Of a stretch of 8,227 bases of DNA, positions 1 to 6,469 are shown piece by piece. This DNA is from an uncultured Eubacteriales bacterium. GTDB taxonomy: Bacteria > Bacillota > Clostridia > Oscillospirales > CAG-272. The position numbers were made by a program, and so were the translations under genes. Location: the NCBI GenBank assembly GCA_934503195.1, contig CAKSVM010000118.1, forward strand, positions 1 to 8,227, given 5' to 3'. Below the pieces are notes generated by a model. The model was not told the DNA's origin and searched no databases. It saw nothing but the letters and a program-made list of their open reading frames with translations. The stretch's first letter is position 1. Every line of letters begins with the position of its first letter.

Positions 1-12
1 GCCCGGGGCCGC

Positions 13-47
13 TCCCGTCCGGCACGGCGAAGCCGTGCCGGACGGGA
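13..47. repeat. Perfect 16-bp GC-rich hairpin with GAA loop
   Basis: The arm TCCCGTCCGGCACGGC (13-28) is perfectly complementary to 32-47, leaving a GAA triloop at 29-31. The bases GC at 11-12 and 49-50 can extend the stem past a bulged A at 48. No T-run follows on either strand, so it is not a classical intrinsic terminator, although it could end or protect the transcript of a gene left of the window. The apex GCGAAGC is identical to the apex of two hairpins at the far right end of the window, while the outer stem is unrelated. It is best described as one of a family of intergenic palindromes. Confidence 0.85.
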
Positions 48-110
48 AGCTGAGGCATTCACGAAAGCGGAATTTCAGCGCGGAAACTCTGCCCGGAATC
101 TGAATATTTT

Positions 111-123
111 CGCGGTAACCGCG
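111..123. repeat. 13-bp palindrome upstream of the rpiR-type gene
   Basis: CGCGGT (111-116) and ACCGCG (118-123) are perfect inverted halves around a single A. The element lies about 50 bp upstream of the -35 box of the regulator promoter. It could be a protein-binding site; the sequence gives no direct proof. The rest of 48-152 shows no credible coding region or clear promoter. Confidence 0.4.
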
Positions 124-152
124 TCGGTTTCGCCCGAAATTATGAACACAGT

Positions 153-188
153 GCAAATTTGCCCCGGAATCTATTGCAATTCCGGGGC
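153..188. promoter_or_regulatory. Nested palindromes around the -35 box, candidate operator
   Basis: Three symmetric elements overlap here. GCAAATTTGC at 153-162 is a perfect 10-bp palindrome. GCCCCGGAAT (161-170) pairs perfectly with ATTCCGGGGC (179-188) across an 8-nt loop. ATTGCAAT (173-180) is a further perfect palindrome that contains the -35 hexamer. A dimeric or tetrameric regulator bound here would cover the -35 region, which is how an autorepressor acts. RpiR-family proteins commonly bind palindromic sites near their own promoters, so the adjacent gene product is the obvious candidate. That assignment is inference. Confidence 0.45.
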
Positions 189-202
189 GGATCGTGTATA
201 AT
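174..202 (+). promoter_or_regulatory. Sigma-A type promoter of the RpiR-family gene
   Basis: The -35 box TTGCAA (174-179) and the perfect -10 box TATAAT (197-202) are separated by exactly 17 bp. Transcription would start near 208-210, giving a leader of about 45 nt before the TTG start codon. The start region holds a perfect tandem 8-mer, TATGGAAC at 205-212 and 213-220, and an 8-bp palindrome, AACTAGTT, at 218-225. Confidence 0.8.
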
Positions 203-253
203 AGTATGGAACTATGGAACTAGTTACGAAACAGTTCTTGATGTGAAAGAATT

Positions 254-1132
254 TTGAATGAACAGGAGTTGTTTGAACTGCGCTGCTATCTCAATATAAA
301 GGAAAGCTATGACCACCTCTCGGCGAGCGAAAAGCGTATCGCCAAGTACATGATCGATAATCCCGCCGAGGTTGTCAAGATGCCGATAAGCGAGCTTGCC
401 GACAAGTGCAATACCAGCAAGCCCACCGTTGTCAGACTCTGCAAGACTCTCGGATATAACGGATACAAGGAACTCTGTATGTATCTCAACGCCGATATTC
501 TCCTGAGCGACGACGGCGAGATGAGCTACAAGGACATAAGCCCCAACGACGATTCGCCGGATATCGTCTCAAAGGTCTGTGACAACAATATCAAGGCGAT
601 AAAGAACACTATGGAGATCATGGACTACAAGGCTCTCAGCGAGGCCGTCGAGCTTCTTGTCAAGGCCAGAAGAATCGACTTCTACGGCGTTGGGAACTCG
701 GGCTTTGTCGCGCTTGACGCGCAGAACAAGTTCCTCCGGATCAACAAGCTCGCCACCGCGCAGACCGATCCGCATCTCCAGATCCTCACCGCCTCGAATC
801 TCTCGAAGGACGACGCGGCCGTCTTTATCTCCTACACCGGAGAGACCCGCGATCTTCTCGACACGCTCGACATCGTCAAATCCACCGGGGCGAAGACGAT
901 CAGCATCACCCGCCTCGGAAAGAATTCCCTCGCCGGGGCGACCGATATCAATCTCTTCATGGTCTCGGACGAGAATTTCATCCGCTCGGGCGCGATGAGC
1001 TCGAGAATCGGCCAGCTCTGCATAATCGACATCCTCTTCTCGATCGTCACCAGCCGTCTCTACAGCGAGGTCAAGCCCTATCTCGACCGCTCGATGAACG
1101 CCTCAAAGAAGAAAAAGACGCTCATGATCTGA
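254..1132 (+). CDS. RpiR/MurR-family transcriptional regulator (HTH + SIS)
   Basis: A 292-residue cytoplasmic DNA-binding regulator of normal family length. The N-terminal HTH_6-type domain spans roughly residues 1-80, with the recognition region at about 45-67 (SELADKCNTSKPTVVRL). The C-terminal SIS domain, the phosphosugar-binding fold, spans roughly 120-265 and shows GVGNSG at 145-150 and the Ser/Thr-rich loop SYTGETRD at 193-200. Family members sense sugar phosphates such as MurNAc-6-P, GlcNAc-6-P or ribose phosphates; the ligand cannot be read from the sequence. The protein ends in a KKKK-rich tail. It has its own promoter, and carA downstream also has one, so they are probably separate transcripts. 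The start is TTG at 254, because the frame is closed by TGA at 239-241; its SD (GAAAG) is weak. A stronger AGGAG at 264-268 lies inside the gene and could serve CTG 278 instead. Confidence 0.9.
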   Translation: MNEQELFELRCYLNIKESYDHLSASEKRIAKYMIDNPAEVVKMPISELADKCNTSKPTVVRLCKTLGYNGYKELCMYLNADILLSDDGEMSYKDISPNDDSPDIVSKVCDNNIKAIKNTMEIMDYKALSEAVELLVKARRIDFYGVGNSGFVALDAQNKFLRINKLATAQTDPHLQILTASNLSKDDAAVFISYTGETRDLLDTLDIVKSTGAKTISITRLGKNSLAGATDINLFMVSDENFIRSGAMSSRIGQLCIIDILFSIVTSRLYSEVKPYLDRSMNASKKKKTLMI

Positions 1133-1162
1133 TTTGTGCTAAAATTCCGCCGCGGTCGGCTG

Positions 1163-1180
1163 TAAACTTTATAAACTTTA
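1163..1180. repeat. Perfect tandem 9-mer upstream of the carA promoter
   Basis: TAAACTTTA occurs twice without a gap, at 1163-1171 and 1172-1180, and the second copy ends 4 bp before the -35 box. Each unit is itself a palindrome except for its central base (TAAA-C-TTTA). The position and AT-richness suit either an UP element contacted by the RNA polymerase alpha subunit or paired operator half-sites. It does not look like an ArgR box. Confidence 0.6.
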
Positions 1181-1184
1181 CGTC

Positions 1185-1213
1185 TTGACAATCGGCCGCG
1201 GGTATGGTATAAT
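1185..1213 (+). promoter_or_regulatory. Consensus sigma-A promoter for carA-carB/dapF
   Basis: The -35 box TTGACA (1185-1190) and -10 box TATAAT (1208-1213) are both perfect and separated by 17 bp, with an extended -10 TGG at 1205-1207. Transcription should start around 1219-1221, giving a leader of only about 42 nt. That is too short for a PyrR-type antiterminator/terminator switch, so any control probably acts on initiation or on the enzyme. Confidence 0.9.
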
Positions 1214-1249
1214 AGATAAAATGCCATCAGAAAATAGATGGAGAAATCC

Positions 1250-1254
1250 GGAGG
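1250..1254 (+). promoter_or_regulatory. Shine-Dalgarno site that fixes the carA start
   Basis: GGAGG lies 7 nt before ATG 1262. The in-frame ATG at 1238 has no such site and would add eight residues (MEKSGGIF) encoded across the SD itself, so 1262 is preferred. Confidence 0.9.
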
Positions 1255-1261
1255 TATATTT

Positions 1262-2341
1262 ATGCAGAGTAAACCCGCTTATCTCGTTCTCGCGAACGGC
1301 CGGGTCTTTGGCGGCGAATCAATCGGAAGTCAGTCGGACGCTATAGGGGAAATTGTTTTCACCACCGCGATGACAGGCTATCTTGAGACCCTCACCGATC
1401 CCAGTTATTCTGGTCAGATAGTTATTCAGACTTTCCCGCTCATCGGAAACTACGGAGTCACCCCCGACGCTGAGAGCGACGGCACCGCGCTTTCCGCTTA
1501 CATTGTCAGAGATTTATGTCAAGAGCCTTCTAATTTCAGAAGTGAAGGTGCTCTTGGCGTTTTTTTAAGCGAGCATAACGTACCCGGAATCTCGGGCGTC
1601 GACACCCGCGCGCTCACGCGCATCGTCCGCGAGGTCGGCGTAATGGCCGCCAAGGTCGTTCACGAGTATCCCGAGAATCTCGATGAGATCTTAGCCGAGC
1701 TCGCCGCGTTCAGCGTGAAGAACCCGGTTGAGAAGGTCACCTGCAAGGCTCCGCGCGTCGACACTCCCGAAAACGCCGAACGCCGCGTCGTCCTCTGGGA
1801 CTTCGGCACAAAGGGCGGAATCCGCCGCGAGCTTATGAAGCGCGGATGCGAGGTTGTCACCGTCCCTGCTTCGGCGACCTTTGAGGAGATCATGGAATTC
1901 AATCCGAGCGGCGTCATGCTCTCAAACGGCCCCGGCGACCCGACCGACAATGTTCATGTCATCGAAGAGCTCAAAAAGCTCCTCGACTCCGGACTCCCGG
2001 TCTTCGGAATCTGCCTCGGTCACCAGCTGATGGCACTCGCCTCGGGAATGACCACGACGAAGCTGAAATACGGTCACCGCGGCGGAAACCAGCCCGCGAT
2101 CCGCACCTCGGACGGCAGAGTCTTCATCACGAGCCAGAACCACGGCTACGCGATAAATGAGGATTCACTCGTGCCGAACGCGCGCATAAGCTATATCAAC
2201 GGAAACGACGGAACCGTCGAGGGAATTGATTATCTCGACCGCCCGGCTTTTTCGGTGCAGTTCCACCCCGAGGCTTCGGGCGGACCGCTCGACACGCAGT
2301 TTTTGTTCGACAGATTCATTTCAATGATGGAGGGAAAATAA
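1262..2341 (+). CDS. carA: Carbamoyl-phosphate synthase small (glutaminase) subunit
   Basis: The 359-residue CarA hydrolyses glutamine and channels ammonia to CarB, the first step toward carbamoyl phosphate for arginine and pyrimidines. The N-terminal CPSase_sm_chain domain covers about residues 1-140, with TAMTGYLETLTDPSYSGQI typical of the family. The class I glutamine amidotransferase domain covers about 175-355. The catalytic triad is complete: Cys251 in GICLGHQ (249-255), and His335 and Glu337 in QFHPE (333-337). The oxyanion-loop motif SNGPGDP is at 221-227. Length is close to the usual 350-385. A near-perfect promoter and strong SD precede it, and the stop codon lies one base before the carB start, so the two are cotranscribed. 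The segment around 1501-1560 is about 42% GC, clearly lower than the flanking gene. Confidence 0.97.
   Translation: MQSKPAYLVLANGRVFGGESIGSQSDAIGEIVFTTAMTGYLETLTDPSYSGQIVIQTFPLIGNYGVTPDAESDGTALSAYIVRDLCQEPSNFRSEGALGVFLSEHNVPGISGVDTRALTRIVREVGVMAAKVVHEYPENLDEILAELAAFSVKNPVEKVTCKAPRVDTPENAERRVVLWDFGTKGGIRRELMKRGCEVVTVPASATFEEIMEFNPSGVMLSNGPGDPTDNVHVIEELKKLLDSGLPVFGICLGHQLMALASGMTTTKLKYGHRGGNQPAIRTSDGRVFITSQNHGYAINEDSLVPNARISYINGNDGTVEGIDYLDRPAFSVQFHPEASGGPLDTQFLFDRFISMMEGK
2329..2333 (+). promoter_or_regulatory. Ribosome binding site of carB-dapF within the carA 3' end
   Basis: GGAGG, followed by a further G, sits 9 nt before ATG 2343 and inside the last codons of carA. This arrangement suits translational coupling of the two subunits. 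Confidence 0.85.
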
Positions 2342-2342
2342 G

Positions 2343-5300
2343 ATGCCGCTCAACAAGGAACTTAAGAAGGTAATGGTCATCGGCTCGGGTCCTATCGTCA
2401 TCGGTCAGGCGGCCGAGTTTGACTACGCCGGAACTCAGGCCTGCCGCGCCCTTAAAGAAGACGGACTTGAGGTCGTGCTCGTCAACTCCAACCCCGCGAC
2501 TATCATGACCGACAACGCGATGGCTGACGAGGTCTACATCGAGCCGCTGACCATCCCGACCATCAAGCGCATTATCGAAAAGGAGCGTCCCGACAGTCTC
2601 CTCTCGACTCTGGGCGGTCAGACCGGACTCAACATCTCGATGCAGCTCGCCAAGGAGGGCTTCCTTGACAAGATGGGCGTAAAGCTCCTCGGCGCGAAGC
2701 CAGAGACAATCGACAAGGCCGAGGATCGCCAGTCCTTCAAGGACACAATGCAGAAGATCGGTCAGCCCTGCATTCCCTCACTCGTCGTCACCGACCTTGA
2801 GACCGCGCTCTCGTTCGCGCACTCGAACGGCTACCCGCTCATAATCCGTCCGGCCTTCACACTCGGCGGAACCGGAGGCGGAATCGCCTCGAACGAGGAG
2901 GAGTTCATCGAGATCTGCAAGACAGGACTCCACGCCTCGCCGATTCACCAGATTCTCGTCGAGAAGTGCATCGCGGGCTGGAAGGAAATCGAGTTCGAGG
3001 TCATGCGCGACTCGGCCGGAAACACGATCACGATCTGCTCGATGGAAAACCTTGACCCCGTAGGCGTCCACACCGGAGACTCTATCGTCATCGCGCCCGC
3101 GGTGACACTTTCGGACAAGGAATATCAGATGCTCCGCTCGGCGGCTCTGAAGATCATCGACGAGCTTGAAATCGAGGGCGGATGCAACTGCCAGTTCGCG
3201 CTTCATCCCGAGAGCATGGAATACGCCGTCATCGAGGTCAACCCGAGAGTTTCGCGTTCGTCCGCGCTCGCTTCTAAGGCGACCGGCTACCCGATCGCGA
3301 AGGTCGCGGCGAAAATCGCCATCGGCTACACGCTCCCCGAAATCCTCAACGCCGTCACCAAGAAGACCTACGCCTGCTTCGAGCCCGCGCTCGACTATGT
3401 CGTCGTCAAGTTCCCGAAGTGGCCGTTCGACAAATTCGTCTACGCGAAGCGCACGCTCGGAACCCAGATGAAGGCGACCGGCGAGGTCATGGCTATCGGT
3501 ACGACTTTCGAACAGGCTATAATGAAAGCCGTCCGCGGAGTCGAGATCGGAATGTCCTCGCTCTCGCACAAGAAGTACCGCGAGCTTTCGGACGGGGAGA
3601 TCGCCGAAAGACTCCACAACGTCGACGACGAGCGGATTTTCATCGTCTACGAGGCTCTCCGCCGCGGAACGACGGTCGAGACGATCCACGAGATCACGAT
3701 GATCGACGAGTGGTTCCTCGGAAAATTAAAGAATCTCATCGCGGTCGAGCGCGAGCTTAAGTCCGGATCACTGACCCGCGAACTCTACATTAAAGCCAAA
3801 AAGCTCGGCTATCCCGACAAGGTGATCGAGGAGATCACCGGCGAAAAGCTCCCCGCCGGAATGCACAAGAGCGCGGTCTTCAAGATGGTCGACACCTGCG
3901 CGGCCGAGTTCTCGGCCGAGACGCCTTACTTCTACTCGACCTATGACGACGAGAACGAGGCGGCGGAGTTCATCGACGAGCACAAGGCTCCCGACAAGAA
4001 GACGGTCATAGTCTTCGGCGCGGGTCCTATCCGAATCGGACAGGGAATCGAGTTTGACTACGCGTCGGTTCACTGCGTCTGGTCATTAAAGAAAGCCGGA
4101 TATGATGTCGTCATCGTCAACAACAACCCCGAGACAGTCTCGACCGACTTCGATACCGCCGACCGACTCTATTTCGAGCCGCTGACCAACGAGGACGTGA
4201 TGAACATCATCGAGACTGAAAAGCCATTCGGCGTCGTTGTGGCGTTCGGCGGACAGACGGCTATAAAGCTCACGAAATTCATGTCCGAGAACGGGGTCAA
4301 CATCCTCGGAACCTCGGCCGACTCGATCGACGCGGCGGAGGACAGAGAACGCTTCGACGAGCTTCTCGAGCTCCACCACATCAAGCGTCCCGAGGGCTTC
4401 ACGGTCATGACGACCGAAGAGGCTCTGACTATCGCGAACCGCATCGGCTACCCGGTTCTGATGCGCCCGTCCTACGTCCTCGGCGGACAGAACATGATAA
4501 TCGCCTTCACCGACGACGACATCAAGGAGTACATGGCGATAATCCTCTCGCACAACATCGAGAACCCCGTCCTCATCGACAAATACCTGATGGGCATCGA
4601 GCTCGAGGTCGACGCGATCTGCGATGGCGAGGAGATCCTTATCGCCGGAATCATGGAGCACGTCGAGCGCACCGGAATTCACTCGGGCGACTCGATCGCG
4701 GTCTATCCGTCGTGGAACATCAACGACAAGCTCCGCGAGGATATCATCAGATGCACGAAGAATCTCTCGATCTCGCTTAAGATCAAGGGACTCGTCAACA
4801 TTCAGTACCTCATATACGACAACGAACTCTATGTCATCGAGGTCAACCCGCGCTCGTCGAGAACGATTCCGTACATCTCGAAGGTCACCGGCGTTCCGAT
4901 GGTCGACCTCGCGACCCGCGCGATGCTCGGCGAAAAGCTTGTCGACATGGGCTACGGCACCGGACTTTACAAGACCTCGCCGTATGTCGCGGTCAAGGTT
5001 CCGGTCTTCTCGTTCGAGAAGTTAATGAACGTCGACACGCACCTCGGCCCCGAGATGAAGTCGACCGGAGAGGTTCTCGGACTCGCTTCGACACGCGAGG
5101 AAGCTCTCTACAAGGGACTCGTCGCGGCCGGATACTCGATGAAGAAGCAGGGTGGCGTGTTCATCACGGTCCGTGACAGCGACAAGTCCGAGATCGGCGA
5201 CACCGCGAAGCGCTGGTATGACCTCGGCTTCGACCTCTACGCGACCCGCGGGACGGCGAAGGTCATCGAGGACTACGGCATGAAGTGCAAGATCGTCGAC

Positions 5301-6404
5301 AAGATTCACGAGGGCGAGAACAACACGCTCAAGCTCATCGAGTCGGGCTGGATCGACTATGTCATCTCGACCTCGGCGAAGGGAAGAATCCCGACCCGCG
5401 ACTCGGTCAAGATCCGCCGCAAGACGGTCGAGCGCGCTATCCCCTGCCTGACCTCGATCGACACGGCGAACGCGGTCGCCGACTGCCTCAAGAGCCGCTA
5501 TTCGCAGGCCTGCACCGAGCTTGTCGACATCAACAATATGCGCACCGAGAAGGCTTCGCTCGAGTTCACGAAGATGGAAGCCTGCGGAAACGACTACATC
5601 TACTTCGACTGCTTCAAGCAGAGAATCGACAATCCCGAGGGACTTTCGATAAGACTCGCCGACCGCCATTTCGGAATCGGCGGCGACGGAGTCGTGCTCA
5701 TGATGCCGTCTAAGGTCGCCGACGTGCGGATGAGAATGTTCAATCTCGACGGAACCGAGGGCAGAATGTGCGGAAACGCCGCGCGCTGCATCGCGAAGTA
5801 CATGATCGACAATAAGCTCGTCGACCGCGATTACATCGACATTGAGACCCTGAGCGGAATCCGCCGCGTCACGACCGAAAAGGTCTACGGCGAGGTCGCC
5901 TACGCCACGGTCAACATGGGCAAGGCCGAGCTGAATCCCGCGCTCATTCCGGTAAAGCTCAGCGGGGACACGGCGATCGGCGTCCCGACGAGAATCGCGG
6001 GCGGACGCTACCGCATCACCTGCGTTTCGATGGGCAACCCGCACTGCGTCGTCTTCAGCGAGGATCTTGACGCGCCGCTTGACAGACTTGATCTCTCCGA
6101 AATCGGTCCGAAGTTCGAGAACGATCCGCTCTTCCCCGAGAGAGTCAACACCGAGTTCATCAAGGTGCTGAACCCGCACACGCTCAAGATGAGAGTCTGG
6201 GAGCGCGGCTCGGGCGAGACATGGGCGTGCGGCTCGGGTGCCTGCGCGGCGGTCGTCGCGGCGGTCGAAAACGGCTACTGCCCGAAGAACGAGGACATCA
6301 CGGTCAAACTCCCCGGAGGCGATCTCAAGATCCGCTACACGTCCGACGCGGTCTACCTCTCGGGCGGATGCGTGAAGGTCTACGAGGGAAGAATAGTACT
6401 TTAA
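2343..6404 (+). CDS. Carbamoyl-phosphate synthase large subunit fused to diaminopimelate epimerase
   Basis: A single 1353-residue frame encodes complete CarB followed by complete DapF. The CarB part has the N-terminal ATP-grasp half (about 1-400, LGGTGGG at 174-180), an oligomerisation region (about 401-545), the second ATP-grasp half (about 546-935, VIVFGAGP at 555-562 and LGGQNM at 713-718), and an MGS-like allosteric domain from Gly937 to about 1060 (ATRGT 967-971, DKIHEG around Lys987). The two halves use bicarbonate/ATP and carbamate/ATP. The stretch near 1050-1069 matches the usual end of CarB. DapF follows at about 1072-1353 with both catalytic cysteines. The joint has no stop codon, no frameshift and no SD before Met1066, so a separately translated DapF is unlikely. 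Standalone CarB is about 1070 residues and DapF about 275, so nothing is missing. It is cotranscribed with carA. The composite name is secure from sequence; coupling of the two activities is unproven. Confidence 0.95.
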   Translation: MPLNKELKKVMVIGSGPIVIGQAAEFDYAGTQACRALKEDGLEVVLVNSNPATIMTDNAMADEVYIEPLTIPTIKRIIEKERPDSLLSTLGGQTGLNISMQLAKEGFLDKMGVKLLGAKPETIDKAEDRQSFKDTMQKIGQPCIPSLVVTDLETALSFAHSNGYPLIIRPAFTLGGTGGGIASNEEEFIEICKTGLHASPIHQILVEKCIAGWKEIEFEVMRDSAGNTITICSMENLDPVGVHTGDSIVIAPAVTLSDKEYQMLRSAALKIIDELEIEGGCNCQFALHPESMEYAVIEVNPRVSRSSALASKATGYPIAKVAAKIAIGYTLPEILNAVTKKTYACFEPALDYVVVKFPKWPFDKFVYAKRTLGTQMKATGEVMAIGTTFEQAIMKAVRGVEIGMSSLSHKKYRELSDGEIAERLHNVDDERIFIVYEALRRGTTVETIHEITMIDEWFLGKLKNLIAVERELKSGSLTRELYIKAKKLGYPDKVIEEITGEKLPAGMHKSAVFKMVDTCAAEFSAETPYFYSTYDDENEAAEFIDEHKAPDKKTVIVFGAGPIRIGQGIEFDYASVHCVWSLKKAGYDVVIVNNNPETVSTDFDTADRLYFEPLTNEDVMNIIETEKPFGVVVAFGGQTAIKLTKFMSENGVNILGTSADSIDAAEDRERFDELLELHHIKRPEGFTVMTTEEALTIANRIGYPVLMRPSYVLGGQNMIIAFTDDDIKEYMAIILSHNIENPVLIDKYLMGIELEVDAICDGEEILIAGIMEHVERTGIHSGDSIAVYPSWNINDKLREDIIRCTKNLSISLKIKGLVNIQYLIYDNELYVIEVNPRSSRTIPYISKVTGVPMVDLATRAMLGEKLVDMGYGTGLYKTSPYVAVKVPVFSFEKLMNVDTHLGPEMKSTGEVLGLASTREEALYKGLVAAGYSMKKQGGVFITVRDSDKSEIGDTAKRWYDLGFDLYATRGTAKVIEDYGMKCKIVDKIHEGENNTLKLIESGWIDYVISTSAKGRIPTRDSVKIRRKTVERAIPCLTSIDTANAVADCLKSRYSQACTELVDINNMRTEKASLEFTKMEACGNDYIYFDCFKQRIDNPEGLSIRLADRHFGIGGDGVVLMMPSKVADVRMRMFNLDGTEGRMCGNAARCIAKYMIDNKLVDRDYIDIETLSGIRRVTTEKVYGEVAYATVNMGKAELNPALIPVKLSGDTAIGVPTRIAGGRYRITCVSMGNPHCVVFSEDLDAPLDRLDLSEIGPKFENDPLFPERVNTEFIKVLNPHTLKMRVWERGSGETWACGSGACAAVVAAVENGYCPKNEDITVKLPGGDLKIRYTSDAVYLSGGCVKVYEGRIVL
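5556..6404 (+). other. dapF: DapF (diaminopimelate epimerase) domain of the fusion
   Basis: Residues about 1072-1353 form a full DapF, the PLP-independent epimerase that converts LL- to meso-diaminopimelate for lysine and DAP-type peptidoglycan. The domain opens with LEFTKMEACGNDYIYFDC, the family signature with GND at 1082-1084. The first catalytic cysteine is Cys1143 in GRMCGNAARC, and the second is Cys1296 in GSGETWACGSGAC. The conserved substrate-contacting MGNPHCV motif lies between them. Both lobes are present, so the domain should be active. It is listed separately because an automatic annotation could label the whole gene as CarB only and make the organism appear to lack dapF. Confidence 0.95.
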
Positions 6405-6419
6405 TCTGCTGACAATCAA

Positions 6420-6456
6420 AGGCGGCCTGGTCACGGAGATCCGGCCGCCTCTTTTT
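6420..6456 (+). terminator. Intrinsic terminator after carB-dapF
   Basis: AGGCGGCC (6420-6427) pairs perfectly with GGCCGCCT (6443-6450). Inside the loop GG/CC (6429-6430 with 6441-6442) and TC/GA (6431-6432 with 6438-6439) extend the hairpin past a bulged T. A CTTTTT tract follows at 6451-6456. It ends only 13 nt before the next start codon and 2 nt before its SD, so it may act as a partial terminator or leader attenuator for the next gene. Confidence 0.85.
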
Positions 6457-6458
6457 CC

Positions 6459-6462
6459 GGAG
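6459..6462 (+). promoter_or_regulatory. RBS of the spermidine synthase-like gene
   Basis: GGAG, continuing as GGAGAA, lies 7 nt before ATG 6470 and directly follows the terminator T-tract. No convincing -35/-10 pair is visible in the 65-bp gap; a lone TTTAAT at 6400-6405 has no good partner. Confidence 0.75.
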
Positions 6463-6469
6463 AACGAAA

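Noticed and set aside
214..246. Ten-codon micro-ORF (MELVTKQFLM) in the leader of the regulator gene
   Set aside because: Its ATG is only a few bases from the predicted transcript start with no SD, and nothing in its codons suggests a leader-peptide control device.
1224..1241. Small hairpin CCATC/GATGG in the carA leader as a riboswitch or attenuator
   Set aside because: Five base pairs with an 8-nt AT-rich loop and no T-tract is too weak for a regulatory call.
1238..1261. Upstream in-frame ATG for carA at 1238
   Set aside because: The strong GGAGG at 1250-1254 is correctly spaced for ATG 1262 and would be inside the coding region if 1238 were used; the added residues are not typical of CarA.
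2778..4682. Several long minus-strand open frames opposite carB (for example 2778-3689 and 4086-4682)
   Set aside because: They are antisense shadows created by the strong third-position G/C bias of the real gene, with low-complexity charged translations.
5538..5577. Internal start (ATG 5538 or 5574) giving a separate DapF
   Set aside because: No SD lies at a workable distance before either ATG, 5538 falls in the normal CarB tail, and 5574 would delete the conserved FTKM strand.
5022..6434. A 470-codon open frame on the minus strand opposite the end of carB-dapF
   Set aside because: It lies wholly antisense to conserved CarB and DapF sequence, is rich in Asp/Arg/Val/Leu as expected from reversed GC-rich codons, shows no recognisable domain and has no supporting promoter or SD.
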